DNA from: Lachancea thermotolerans CBS 6340
Taxonomy: Eukaryota; Ascomycota; Saccharomycetes; Saccharomycetales; Saccharomycetaceae
Assembly: GCF_000142805.1 (NCBI RefSeq)
Contig: NC_013081.1
Span: 806,001 to 870,000 of the forward strand
Reading direction: 5' to 3'
DNA: 64,000 bases
The position numbers were made by a program, and so were the translations under genes. The notes under the pieces were generated by a model. That model had not been told where the DNA came from. It searched no databases and saw nothing but the letters and a program-made list of their open reading frames with translations. Positions 1 to 9,168 of this stretch are shown one piece after another (within the stretch, counting starts at the first letter, position 1; the number at the start of each line of letters is the position of its first letter).

Positions 1-2682
1 GAATCGTCGCCTGAACCAACGTCTGAACCAACTTCAACTGACTACCAGTATACAACGAGCGGTTCACAAGACACCTCAGAGCAGATACCTCAAACATCTC
101 CCGCTCCAAGTGAGGCAACGATCAGCGTTAGTTCAACTCCTCAATACACAACCGAGACCACTCCTATGACGAGCGCGTCTGGATATGGTGCAAGCTCCGC
201 AATAACCCCAGAAAGCACCAGTGAGGGCGCTTTTAGCTCAGAGCCAACTTTGACAAGTAGCCAAGCTCCTGTCACCGAAAGCACACAAATCTCATCTTGG
301 GCTCAGGATTTGTCTTCTGCCCCTTTGTCTTTGGCTGACGCTGCCACATCATCCCCTCAATGGAGCGCCGAACCAGCCTTGTCAAGCACAGATTTTCCGG
401 CTAGCACAGTCTCGTCAAGCGCAGCTGATATACCCACTTCAACAGCCTTTGGCACGTCTAGCGGGCCATGGCAAACTTCGCAATGGGATACTGCAGCTGC
501 CTCTTCCAGCACCGAATACCCTCTAGAGAGCTCAGCGACAACAGTCTCCAGTGGGAGCTCAGAATCCCCTCTCCCCGGAAGTTATATGACGAGTGCAACT
601 TCATCGGATGCCGAAGGGAGCTCCGAGAGTGTTTACTCTAGCTCAAATTACTCACCTGGTATGGTTTCGACTACTTCTCAGTGGGTTCCTCCAACTCTAT
701 CTTCCAGCAGCGACTATTCTACAAGCGCAGAACAAAGCTCAGGCAGTTTTTCGGTCACTGATCAACCTTCTGTGAGCGATACCCCCTCGAGTTCTGTGTG
801 GAGCCCAAGCACCGATTCTACAGCGAGCCAAGATCTTTTCAGAACATCCTCTTATAACTCTGAGCTGAGTTCAGAAGCTACAACCCTGAGTTCAGGTTAT
901 ACAGCTAGTTCCAGTTCAATCTTTTCTGCGCAAACTTCAGAAACTTTCTCTTCGGAATATGGCGTTACATCAACACCACCAAAAAGTTTGCCAAGCTCTC
1001 AATATTCTGTCAGCTCCTCTCAATTGTCAAGTGATACAACCTTGGTGGTCAGTTTGAGCTCAGAATTAGCCTCTTCGGTATTCTCGGAATTTTCGTCTGG
1101 CGTGTCCACTGGGTCAGCGGTCTTATCAACCCCTTCGAGTACAAGCACGCTATATGCTTCTTCATCCGAGGCCGTACTTTCGAGCCAACCATCGGAAGGG
1201 AGCACGTTATCGTTGCCCTCCTCTTCGTTGGGCGCTTCGTCATCATCTCCACTCTCAAGTTACATTGTAACTTCAAATCCGGTGTCAACCTTGAGTCCAG
1301 CACCAACCTCAGATTCATTTGCAACTTCAAGCCAAGCATCGGCCTCAAGTGATCAATATGTTTCAAATGCGACTCCGTCCTCATTTATCGGTGCTACAAC
1401 TACTCTGGATACTTTGTCCAATAGCGAAGATGTCTCCTCTGCAAGCACCGACGAGCCTACGAATGTTGTGTCTTCCTCTGCCCCTAATGGAGAGCTAGGT
1501 TCGGTGACACAGCCTGATGCCAATTCTGTTCCAATGACAATGCCAACCACTGCAGTACTCACATCTCCATATCCCGAGCAGGTCTCTGCAACGTCTGCGG
1601 CGCCAGTGGAACCACCTATTTCTAGCACCTTTGTTCCAACTAGCACCTCGAACTGGCTTCCAACAGCTCTGGTGACAGCCAGCTCGGACACCAATGATAC
1701 CCAGTCTGGATCAACAGACTCAAATGGTTCGCAGCTTGCCACTCAAACGCTTCCCCAAGCGATCGGGGCGCCTACAGAAGTCAGCCAACCAGAAGGTTAC
1801 ACGTTGATTACGATTGGTTTCAAGCAAGCTTTGAATTACCCCTTTGTGGTTACAAACGCAGTTACAAGCGCCCAAATTTTTGCCTATCTGCCTGAGACAC
1901 TCAACTTCCCATTTGATGACGCATTTAGCGACATTACAGTCGCTAGACTGGGCCCCTTAAAAGTAAGCAACAGAGACTACTTGCTTACTATAGCCGAAGT
2001 TTACTTTCCTTCTGCACAAGTTGAAAACCTGCAAACGCTGATTCAAAACGACGAAAGTAAATTTTACGCCAAGAATGCTACCAAAAACTTGTTGGCTGCT
2101 TTTGTTGATGCCACCATTCCTCTGACCGGCTTAGTGGAAGAAGAAGGGTCAACTTCATCTGGATCTAGTCAGAGCTCAGGAGCTTCATCTAATGTTAGCA
2201 CCTCTTCTGAAGGAGAGAGCGAAGATGGAGGAAAATCAGGTTATAGAAATTCCGGAACTCTGGGATCATCTTACTACAAGTCTTCCACATTTACAAAACA
2301 AGGAGGTAGAAGCAAATTAGTAGGACTAATTGTTGGCGTTGTTTGCGGAGCCCTGGTTTACATTGCTTTGATGGTGATAACTTTTAGGTTCATCATCAAA
2401 AAGATGCAGCTTAAAGCCAGCAATCCAAACTTAGATGAAACGTCAAGTGTCGGTTCGGCTTCCGCCTCCGGTTCATTGCCGTACGGCAATGAGAAGGTTG
2501 CGGATGATCAAGCATCCATCACCCCAAGTGCCAAAATCAACAACTGGATGCAACAGAACCACTATGATGACCTCGCTGCAGGCAACAATTTAGACAACGC
2601 CTCAAGCAATGAGAAGCCCAGCGCTCTCAAAATTTCAAGACCAATTGCTACGGAAAATTCGTTGGGATGGAATGATGTCTAG
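1..2682 (+). CDS. MSB2: Msb2-type signalling mucin, 3' part (5' end outside window)
   Basis: The frame is open from base 1, giving 893 visible residues; the start and signal peptide lie upstream of the window. About the first 590 residues are Ser/Thr/Pro/Ala-rich mucin-like sequence. A more complex region follows at about 599-715 (from TLITIGFKQALNYPF), in the position of the Hkr1-Msb2 homology region. Then come a Ser/Gly linker, one membrane span at about 773-798 and a cytoplasmic tail of about 95 residues. Msb2 is a plasma-membrane sensor at the head of the filamentous-growth and osmotic MAP-kinase pathways, acting through Cdc42. The next two genes match YGR015C and YGR016W, which follow MSB2 (YGR014W) in S. 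cerevisiae. HKR1 is the alternative; gene order favours MSB2. Confidence 0.88.
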   Translation, partial: ESSPEPTSEPTSTDYQYTTSGSQDTSEQIPQTSPAPSEATISVSSTPQYTTETTPMTSASGYGASSAITPESTSEGAFSSEPTLTSSQAPVTESTQISSWAQDLSSAPLSLADAATSSPQWSAEPALSSTDFPASTVSSSAADIPTSTAFGTSSGPWQTSQWDTAAASSSTEYPLESSATTVSSGSSESPLPGSYMTSATSSDAEGSSESVYSSSNYSPGMVSTTSQWVPPTLSSSSDYSTSAEQSSGSFSVTDQPSVSDTPSSSVWSPSTDSTASQDLFRTSSYNSELSSEATTLSSGYTASSSSIFSAQTSETFSSEYGVTSTPPKSLPSSQYSVSSSQLSSDTTLVVSLSSELASSVFSEFSSGVSTGSAVLSTPSSTSTLYASSSEAVLSSQPSEGSTLSLPSSSLGASSSSPLSSYIVTSNPVSTLSPAPTSDSFATSSQASASSDQYVSNATPSSFIGATTTLDTLSNSEDVSSASTDEPTNVVSSSAPNGELGSVTQPDANSVPMTMPTTAVLTSPYPEQVSATSAAPVEPPISSTFVPTSTSNWLPTALVTASSDTNDTQSGSTDSNGSQLATQTLPQAIGAPTEVSQPEGYTLITIGFKQALNYPFVVTNAVTSAQIFAYLPETLNFPFDDAFSDITVARLGPLKVSNRDYLLTIAEVYFPSAQVENLQTLIQNDESKFYAKNATKNLLAAFVDATIPLTGLVEEEGSTSSGSSQSSGASSNVSTSSEGESEDGGKSGYRNSGTLGSSYYKSSTFTKQGGRSKLVGLIVGVVCGALVYIALMVITFRFIIKKMQLKASNPNLDETSSVGSASASGSLPYGNEKVADDQASITPSAKINNWMQQNHYDDLAAGNNLDNASSNEKPSALKISRPIATENSLGWNDV

Positions 2683-2793
2683 ATTCAGATTATTTCCACC
2701 CGAAGTTAAGTTCAACAAGAGTCTAGCTTGTTAACTTTTTGTAAACATTTTTAAACTTAAATTGTATCATTATTGTATTTTGCTCGGTATCAC

Positions 2794-3726
2794 TCAAGCA
2801 CTCAGAAAAGCCGAACAGGACTTGTAGAACTCGTCAGGAGCCTCAGTAATGAGCACATGTCCCGTATCAAACTCTTGAACTTCATAGTTCGGGAAGATGT
2901 GCCCCAGTTTTTCATAGGTGCTTTTGATCATCGGTGACTTCAAACCTTTCATAAACAGGACAGGTGTATCAGAACGTATTCTGTATCCCTCTCTGCTGAG
3001 AACTACTTCATCGGGCCAAGATTTAATTTGATCCAGCAAATCTGTCATCTCAAGAAGGGGTGCCTTATAATCAATATATGGGTCTAAATCGCGGGCTTGA
3101 TCGAACGGTTTGTTGTTGACTGGAAGTTGTGTGAATCCTTGGGAGAAGTAGAGTGCTGCTCCCGCGTTCTTGTTCGTGGGGACTTCACGAAATATCTTGA
3201 TAACTTTGTCCTTCCACCCCTTGCTGCCTTTCTCTACCTTGATCTTCTTGTTACAGAATTCTAGGATTTTACCGTAATTCTGGTCAACGTCCGTTCCGAG
3301 ATCATCAACGTTGTATGGCGGCATGTCGATAGAAACACATTTATGAACATTTACTGCTTTCGAAAGCGATGTCAACAACCCGACTTTCCCGCCCATCGAG
3401 AAGCCTACAAGGGAAACGGGTTTTTGGGGGCCAATCTTGTCTTCCAAAAACTTAGCAACATCTCTCGCCATTGTCAAATAATCGTAAGGCTTCGCAATTT
3501 CTGACTTTCCATGATTCCTCAAATCTAAATTGTACACTTCGGTTCCCAAATCTTTCGAAAGCTTGCGGCCTACGGATCCAAAGGTTTTGCCTGACCCGAA
3601 CAGGCCGTGTAAGGTAACAACCGGTGGCCTCTGAGTATTAAAATCCGGTGACTTGAAGTGGGTATATGCTAGATCAACTACAGGCTTGTAAGGCAACTTC
3701 TCATGCACTAGTCTTTTGATTGGCAT
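2794..3726 (-). CDS. EAT1: alpha/beta-hydrolase, Eat1/YGR015C family (ethanol acetyltransferase-like)
   Basis: The product is 310 residues. An HGLFGSGKTF stretch at 40-49 fits an oxyanion loop. The nucleophile elbow GFSMGG puts Ser at 110, an Asp follows at 134 in SIDMPP, and His290 lies in GHVLITE. The 24-residue Ser-Asp spacing fits the Eat1 family. Some yeasts use Eat1 in mitochondria to make ethyl acetate from ethanol and acetyl-CoA, with thioesterase and esterase side activities. The gene converges on MSB2 with 111 bp between stops, and its position matches YGR015C. No clear cleavable presequence is visible beyond a basic N-terminus. The close relative IMO32 is the alternative. Family assignment is firm; substrate is inferred. 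Confidence 0.85.
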   Translation of the reverse strand: MPIKRLVHEKLPYKPVVDLAYTHFKSPDFNTQRPPVVTLHGLFGSGKTFGSVGRKLSKDLGTEVYNLDLRNHGKSEIAKPYDYLTMARDVAKFLEDKIGPQKPVSLVGFSMGGKVGLLTSLSKAVNVHKCVSIDMPPYNVDDLGTDVDQNYGKILEFCNKKIKVEKGSKGWKDKVIKIFREVPTNKNAGAALYFSQGFTQLPVNNKPFDQARDLDPYIDYKAPLLEMTDLLDQIKSWPDEVVLSREGYRIRSDTPVLFMKGLKSPMIKSTYEKLGHIFPNYEVQEFDTGHVLITEAPDEFYKSCSAFLSA

Positions 3727-3946
3727 TGCAAATAACCTAGGCTTTGTACGGTTCCTGGAGGATCAGTAGTGTCTTTTTAGCTGTGGAAAAAGTGTTGGCG
3801 GATTGTTCTGTATCGAGGAACAATCATGTATCCTTTTCTTCCCGAAGTGCCAGTTACATTATATCAGAAACTTCTAATGATAAAACTATTTTTATAATTC
3901 AAGACCTTACTGTGAAAGGACATATATCAGAAATCAATGATAGCAG

Positions 3947-4522
3947 ATGTCTAGAGTTCGAAAATTTAACAGAGGTGTACTGTCCAAAATACATTCCGAC
4001 TCTGATACGGATGAAGATATTCCGTTGCACCCCCTGGACATTGAAGAGCAGGAGGAGTTAATAAGTAAGCTTGAGTTCAGAAATGTCTCTAGTAATAACT
4101 ATAACATCCAGCTTTTGAGCGTGGCATACGTGGTATGTTGCGGCGTATTCTTGTCGTTGGTGATGAAAGTTCAAAAGATCAGGGGTGATACTTCTATGAA
4201 CAAGCGGCTTCTATTGTATTCCGTCAATTCCATAATTTGTTCGCTACTGAACCTTCGTTACGACTTAACCAAAGACTTTGCTCTTTCCAGAGCCGTAAAA
4301 GTGAGAATTACTAGCAGAAAGATTAATATCATTAATTGCATACTACTCTTGCTACTTACGTGGGAAGTCACAGGCAAAGTTGACAAAATTCTGCTGCAGT
4401 TACTTTTCCATGTGCCATTACTATTGTTTAGTTTATCTGTGGTATCCAAAAAATGGATTTGTGATCTAGACGAAGAGCTCAACGGCCTCAGAGGTCTTAA
4501 GTACAAGTTCAAGAGTGCCTAA
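3947..4522 (+). CDS. YGR016W-like small membrane protein of unknown function
   Basis: The product is 191 residues, almost the length I recall for YGR016W (190). A charged, acidic N-terminal 55 residues is followed by hydrophobic segments at about 56-75 (LLSVAYVVCCGVFLSLVM), a weak one near 88-102, and two near 127-141 and 146-165. The C-terminus is basic. An integral membrane protein is likely; I do not know its function. It is identified mainly by position (after MSB2 and the YGR015C homologue) and by length and topology. It is divergent from the EAT1-like gene (220 bp between starts), and its last 14 bases overlap the end of the REC102 frame on the other strand. Confidence 0.75.
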   Translation: MSRVRKFNRGVLSKIHSDSDTDEDIPLHPLDIEEQEELISKLEFRNVSSNNYNIQLLSVAYVVCCGVFLSLVMKVQKIRGDTSMNKRLLLYSVNSIICSLLNLRYDLTKDFALSRAVKVRITSRKINIINCILLLLLTWEVTGKVDKILLQLLFHVPLLLFSLSVVSKKWICDLDEELNGLRGLKYKFKSA

Positions 4523-5328
4523 TAACTTGGAAAGGACTAACGCCCTCTTTCAATTTCTCGAGCCTAGCTACTTTCCGACGGTTACTTGAAAGCTCAAGAA
4601 CATGATAGCAAGTGGTGCAAGTTCTATCCTCAGATATGATTTTGATGAGCTGTGGAATCATGGTGGGTGTACCCGTTAAAGAATATGAGACAGATCCCAA
4701 GGACGCCTCTTGCTGAAGAAACCTCCTGCGACAAATACGGGAAAACACTAAAGGAAACTGAAACTCAAGCTGCGAGAAGAAAAGTGAGACAATGTATTCG
4801 TTGGCTTGATGCAGAGCGTCTTCAAAGCTCTTGGCCATCCCTACGAAGTCTGCGCTCACGTTTAGGGTAGAAACTGACATTAAGTGGAAATTCATGTGTT
4901 TAAGTGTCGATAACGGCTGCTCCAGCATATTTTTGGTTTTCATAAGGCTGAAAATACGGCAGGACAACTTAATGCGGACAGAGCAATTTGTGGGGATCTC
5001 GAAACTTGGCGTATAATTGAGATCTGTCCAAAACTCATTGCAGCGCTCCAAAGCGGCGACGAAGCTGCTCAAAAATGCGCAGGTCGGGTTTGCTCCATCG
5101 AAGCTGAAGCTGAAGTTTATCTAGTAACTCTAGTTAGTATGTGTAGTGCGTAGCCATTTCTTCTCTGAGACTTACTCTAAGGGGTTGCTGTATCGGCGGC
5201 AAAACAAATGAATTGTCATCAAGACACGACTCCGTGCCCATTCCAAACAAACGAGCATGTGAATTCCACTGAGACGAGAAGCTGTGATCCCGGGTAGACA
5301 GATAAACTGGGGCGAAAGAGACATCCAT
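4509..5328 (-). CDS. REC102: meiotic double-strand-break protein Rec102 (two exons)
   Basis: Exon 1 is 5328-5176 (51 codons) and exon 2 is 5120-4509, giving 254 residues; S. cerevisiae Rec102 has 264. The join removes a 55-bp intron with a GTAAGT donor and TACTAAC branch point. The product aligns with Rec102 as I remember it: SQLEFQFPLVFSRI against SQLEFEYPMVFSMI, then SYSLT against SYALT and TTCYHVL against TTAYQIL. The splice itself is supported, because exon 1 ends in LPP..LR and exon 2 opens with INFSF, matching LPPGMLKIKLNF. Rec102 is the topoisomerase VI B-like partner of Spo11 and works with Rec104 at the meiotic axis. No exon alone would be recognised. The end overlaps the YGR016W-like gene by 14 bp. 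Confidence 0.87.
5121..5175 (-). other. REC102 spliceosomal intron (55 bp)
   Basis: On the minus strand the donor is GTAAGT (5175-5170), the branch point TACTAAC (5139-5133) and the acceptor TAG (5123-5121), about 13 nt beyond the branch adenosine. The intron interrupts between codons (phase 0). A nearer TAG directly after the branch site at 5131-5133 is too close to be a likely acceptor. Confidence 0.85.
5193..5202 (+). promoter_or_regulatory. URS1-like motif inside REC102 exon 1
   Basis: TCGGCGGCAA matches the Ume6-binding URS1 core (TCGGCGGCT-type) and is identical to one of the two sites upstream of REC114 in this window. It lies 127-136 bases into the REC102 coding sequence, not upstream of it. 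Binding is inferred. Confidence 0.4.
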
Positions 5329-5689
5329 TGTGCCACTTTTTGTGCTCCGAGTTCTATTACGGAGCGATTGAATATCTCACCCTTCAAAAACAAACAAGTA
5401 CTAGCTTAAAGAAGAAAACAATTTGAATGATTTGAGCAGACATACATGAGAAAGAGCATAATATCAGCCGCTGATCAACCGAAAAGCATTACAAAGGCTG
5501 CTTAGCGCACGTATAAACAATGCTACCACAACAGTCTGTTGAGATTAGGTTCCGCGAAGGAATACAAGACACTCTCAAGGAAATATAAAGAGAAAACAGC
5601 CATTGATTAGCTGCGCTAAAGCTACGCGCCTTGCTTGTATACAAAACCTTCGAAAGCGCCTAACTTGCCTTTGTCGTAGGTTATTATGA

Positions 5690-5942
5690 GCTTCTGGATT
5701 ATGATGAAGTTGGCGGTTAATAGCCTCTATACGGTCGCGATTATTCTTCTATCCGAGGATACCTTTTTCCTTTCTTCTACTTAATCTCATACTGAGCCTT
5801 GGATGCAGTAGTACTTATAGTTATAGATCCGGAGACCTAGAGCAAGTCTCATTATCTCTGATGTTGTTCCTTCGTTGTCTCAGAATATCCTTGTTCCATT
5901 ATTGTTTTATGACAGCCTTGAGTTAATGAACGTGCACTAACA
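5690..5942 (+). mobile_element. relic dispersed repeat, candidate solo LTR (copy A)
   Basis: This AT-rich non-coding segment shares blocks with 42590-42850. A 15-base identical block lies at 5813-5827, and 35 of 39 bases match at 5876-5914, with weaker similarity before and between. Both copies start about 65 bp from the 5' end of a tRNA gene, the usual landing zone of yeast Ty1/copia and Ty3/gypsy elements. The best reading is an old, diverged solo LTR. No internal element genes and no clear target duplication are visible. The boundaries and family are uncertain; a CTAACA at the right edge could be a terminus. Confidence 0.5.
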
Positions 5943-5978
5943 ATAATGCTTTTCCTTTTGCTAGTCTATCTAACAAAC

Positions 5979-6093
5979 GGTTGTTTGGCCGAGCGGTCTA
6001 AGGCGCCTGATTCAAGATGGCTCATCTTGTCACTGATGACAGTGGAACACTCAGGTATCGTAAGATGCAAGAGTTCGAATCTCTTAGCAACCA
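5979..6093 (+). tRNA. tRNA-Leu(CAA) with 33-nt intron
   Basis: The gene opens with GGTTGTTTGGCCGAGCGGTC and ends GCAACCA; the acceptor arms pair. It has the long class II variable arm of leucine tRNAs and a normal T arm (GAGTTCGAATCTC). The anticodon stem CCTGA (6006-6010) pairs with TCAGG (6051-6055) and carries anticodon CAA at 6013-6015. The intron occupies 6017-6049, leaving 82 nt, the mature size known for yeast tRNA-Leu(CAA), which also carries an intron at this place. Runs of T shortly after the gene suit Pol III termination. Confidence 0.96.
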
Positions 6094-6396
6094 TAATTTT
6101 TAATTTTTGAAACCACCGGCACAACTATGCTTGAGTGAGCTGGCCAGCTGCCAATTAAAGTCAGGCGAGCATCTCTTTCATCAGAGATTTCAAACCTCAT
6201 GAGACTACCCTTCGAAAGCGGGTTCGTTTACCTCTCACAGATTATGCAATTTAAGCATTCGTACATACTGATGCGTGGTATATGGTTCTCCTTTCCGGGG
6301 TTGGGATGAACATGTTGACAACAATGGCCGAATATTGACCAAGTAGGTCCCTGATTCCTTATTGATCCTGCGCTAGAACCTGGGCGCCAAGGTGGC

Positions 6397-8322
6397 ATGA
6401 CGGACCTCAACGACACGACGCTGGGACACTTTTCGTATCTCAACAATACGAGGGCTGCTCTTATTGATGAGAACATGTTTTTGGCACCCTTCATCAACTA
6501 TCCGTACAAAATCGCGCGATCGTTCTACTCTGCGGTCTTGTCACAGTACAAGTCACAGACAGGTGTTTCGCTCGCCACAAACTCTGCGCACTTAGGTGCT
6601 TCCACGCTCGTCGAGACTGCGGGCTACTTCTTCAGTAATTATGCCATTGGCTGCTTTGTGACTGCGATGGTCCTCAACCGCATTGTAGCCATGGCTTCCC
6701 TGAGATCAAACTCCCAGGTTGCTCGGCTACCGCTGTGGTCTCGTTTCATCTTCCATGCTTGTGCTATCCTGGCACTGGGTTACAATGTAATATTGACGCT
6801 GCGACCGTTCGCGGATGAAAAGCCGCTCGTGGACATACACAACTACTTCGGAATAACTTACGGGGTAATTTGCTTGTCACACTGCATTGAAACGTTTGTA
6901 ACCACCACTACAAACTTGAAACCCATGGAGGAATTCGATTACAGTATTTTTGAGTTATCCATGCACTTTTATGCGTTGACTAGGTCAAACCCGCGCCCGG
7001 AAGACTTTATCCCGGATTGCCTGATGGCGCTTCTGGGTCGCTTGATTATACACTCCGTCGAATTGACGAACAAAAGGAATCGGCGGCTGCTGCTGTCTAC
7101 AATACTTAATATGGGCCACTTGGTATACCTGGGGCAAAGGGTCTACACTTTGGGTACTGGTTCTTTGCCTCTGCTAGTACGATACCGGCATTTTCCTAAG
7201 CTTTTGGCTTTGTTCTGTACCGCCGTTTCCCTTGCATGCTACGCGCTTGCATGTATTGCAAGACTGAACCCTTTTTCTTCCAACGATGAAGCTCACGATA
7301 TTTCAGATTTGCAGTTTCACTCTTTCATGAACAACTGGTACGCGACTCTGAATTGCACCGGAGAGGAGGAGTTCACAAGCACGTTGATCAAGCTTGCTAT
7401 TATGATTTGCAACCCCGAGCAGGCAAAAAGGTTTGGGCTCCATAGAGAGTTATCACAATTAAGACAACCTGGGGAGGTCCACAAGTCATTCTTCGTTAGC
7501 GGATACAACAGCAAATGGCAGAGTATACCACAGGAAGCAATTACGGACGGTGCTGCGAAGCAGGGGCGTACGGTCTGGCAGAGAAAGGTTACAGCTGTGA
7601 GGGACCTGCTGGTGGCTGTCTTCCAAAGACTCAAGGCAACGTTTGGGAAAGCTCCAACAGGCCATGCTAACGAGAGTTTTTCTGAGGAACACAAGAAAAA
7701 TCTCAACGACTTTGTATCTGAAAGAAACTACATCAAGTTTCTCAGCTTAGCGCCCGACCTTAATGCGAACCGCATTCAATCGAATGACCTAAAGTATCTT
7801 TTGCCGGAGGACGACTTCTCCGCAGATTACTTGGCTAGCGACGATGAGGGCTCTGAAGAATTGCTAGAAGAGTTTGGTTCTGAAGACGAAGAGTCTGAGC
7901 TAGGTGATGTTCCGCTGACAGATCTCATCGTGCCGCCGAATTCTTCGATGCCTGCCCAAATGGGGAACACAAACGATCTGAAGTGGTTTTACTCAATGTG
8001 GTCCATCCTCAGTTGTGAACTGCAGCACAACAAAAGGCTAACCAGGTCGCAGTATTCAGAGCTCAATGAGCCAGGGATTTTACACGAAGTAATGATGGAA
8101 CGAATCGCCGAGACGGGATCTAGTAATGAAGCAAAAGAAAAGTCGGAGCGTGATATGACATGTGTGGTGTGCAAGACAAATACTAGGAATATCGTCTTAT
8201 GGCCTTGCAAATGCTTCGCGTTGTGCGAAGAATGTCGTGTCTCGCTCGGTCTACGAGGCTTCAAGACATGTATTTGTTGTAGAACAGATGTGCGGGGCTA
8301 TAGCAAGATAAATGCAGTATGA
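6397..8322 (+). CDS. ASI1: inner nuclear membrane RING ubiquitin ligase Asi1/Asi3
   Basis: The product is 641 residues (Asi1 624 and Asi3 676 in S. cerevisiae, as recalled). The N-terminal half has several hydrophobic spans, including about 84-101, 114-132, 148-166 and 264-286. An acidic stretch lies at about 480-510. A C-terminal RING at about 587-631 has CVVC, then CKCFALCEEC and CICC. Asi1 and Asi3 form a ligase at the inner nuclear membrane with Asi2; it degrades mislocalised membrane proteins and keeps the Stp1/Stp2 transcription factors latent. The following ADE17 and RPL15 match the YMR119W-YMR121C order. A pre-duplication species has one gene for both paralogues, so the symbol stands for ASI1/ASI3. 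Confidence 0.93.
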   Translation: MTDLNDTTLGHFSYLNNTRAALIDENMFLAPFINYPYKIARSFYSAVLSQYKSQTGVSLATNSAHLGASTLVETAGYFFSNYAIGCFVTAMVLNRIVAMASLRSNSQVARLPLWSRFIFHACAILALGYNVILTLRPFADEKPLVDIHNYFGITYGVICLSHCIETFVTTTTNLKPMEEFDYSIFELSMHFYALTRSNPRPEDFIPDCLMALLGRLIIHSVELTNKRNRRLLLSTILNMGHLVYLGQRVYTLGTGSLPLLVRYRHFPKLLALFCTAVSLACYALACIARLNPFSSNDEAHDISDLQFHSFMNNWYATLNCTGEEEFTSTLIKLAIMICNPEQAKRFGLHRELSQLRQPGEVHKSFFVSGYNSKWQSIPQEAITDGAAKQGRTVWQRKVTAVRDLLVAVFQRLKATFGKAPTGHANESFSEEHKKNLNDFVSERNYIKFLSLAPDLNANRIQSNDLKYLLPEDDFSADYLASDDEGSEELLEEFGSEDEESELGDVPLTDLIVPPNSSMPAQMGNTNDLKWFYSMWSILSCELQHNKRLTRSQYSELNEPGILHEVMMERIAETGSSNEAKEKSERDMTCVVCKTNTRNIVLWPCKCFALCEECRVSLGLRGFKTCICCRTDVRGYSKINAV

Positions 8323-9168
8323 GTAAGGAGGCACTAAAGAGCCAATAGCGTCAACCGGGGCAAGTCACACTGCCACCAGCCTCTGTACGGTCTAGCCGTT
8401 CAACTCTCACGGAGCCCTTCGATAGAACTTCTGCGGTTCGTTCCAGTCCGGGTAATTTTTAAACAAAAAAATTTGCTAGGCCAAGAGTATATAAGGAGAA
8501 CTTTGATGTTTTTAGATAGCACAGTTGGAATTTTTCTTCACAAACCACAGACCCGTTCCAGAGAACTTCAGGGGAGGGGAGATGCTTTCACTCTCTTCGG
8601 AGACTGATAAGTCATTTCTTGCTATTGCTGCTTAGCTTCCCCGCAGCTTCTCTGGAATCTCGGCGCTCGTGAGGCAGAGTCTCAAGGAACTGTTTTCTTT
8701 CGAGTTCGTCACTTCTCCTCTGCTTCGGCAGGGTCTGAGTCGTGTGGACTTGAGCAACAAGTTAACGGTTGTTGCCGCAACCTTGTGTAGCGGATGAGAC
8801 AGAAGCAGCCCCGTCGACGGGTACTAAGATCAAGTTCGGCATGTGACCTTGAGTTCTTGGGATGATTGCTCCTTCGGGGGTTAGCTTCCCAATTGAGCTC
8901 GGTCGCCTTTGGCGCCGTGCCGCGGTATATTCCTAAACGCTGTGTAGGTCCTATGGACCAGTTATCATTTGGGTAAAACCATACCGCTGACATTTGTTCC
9001 CAATTTTGTAGACATTATCTTGACACTCTTAACATCCAAAGCTAAAATGCTATTTCTTCCTCATTAATAGTTGAACAAGAGGGCTTGTTGTACTCGTAGA
9101 TTTGTTACTATACATTTCGTAATATAAGTTGGGTTGCTTAGCAGCAACGACATCCCGCTTGACACCAA
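8323..9168 (+). other. 846-bp gap between ASI1 and ADE17 with an isolated TATA box
   Basis: No convincing protein gene is seen. TATATAAG at 8488-8495 is a strong TATA box on the + strand, yet only tiny frames follow (17 codons from 8581). The next annotated gene, ADE17, points the other way. The sequence from about 8540 to 8950 is less AT-rich than ordinary spacer and contains self-complementary stretches. A non-coding RNA is possible, but I could not match it to U1-U6, RNase P, RNase MRP or SRP RNA as I remember them. Confidence 0.4.

Noticed and set aside
8709-8993. 94-codon frame on the - strand in the ASI1-ADE17 gap
   Set aside because: Irregular composition, no promoter in that direction and no recognised motif; the region is better treated as non-coding.
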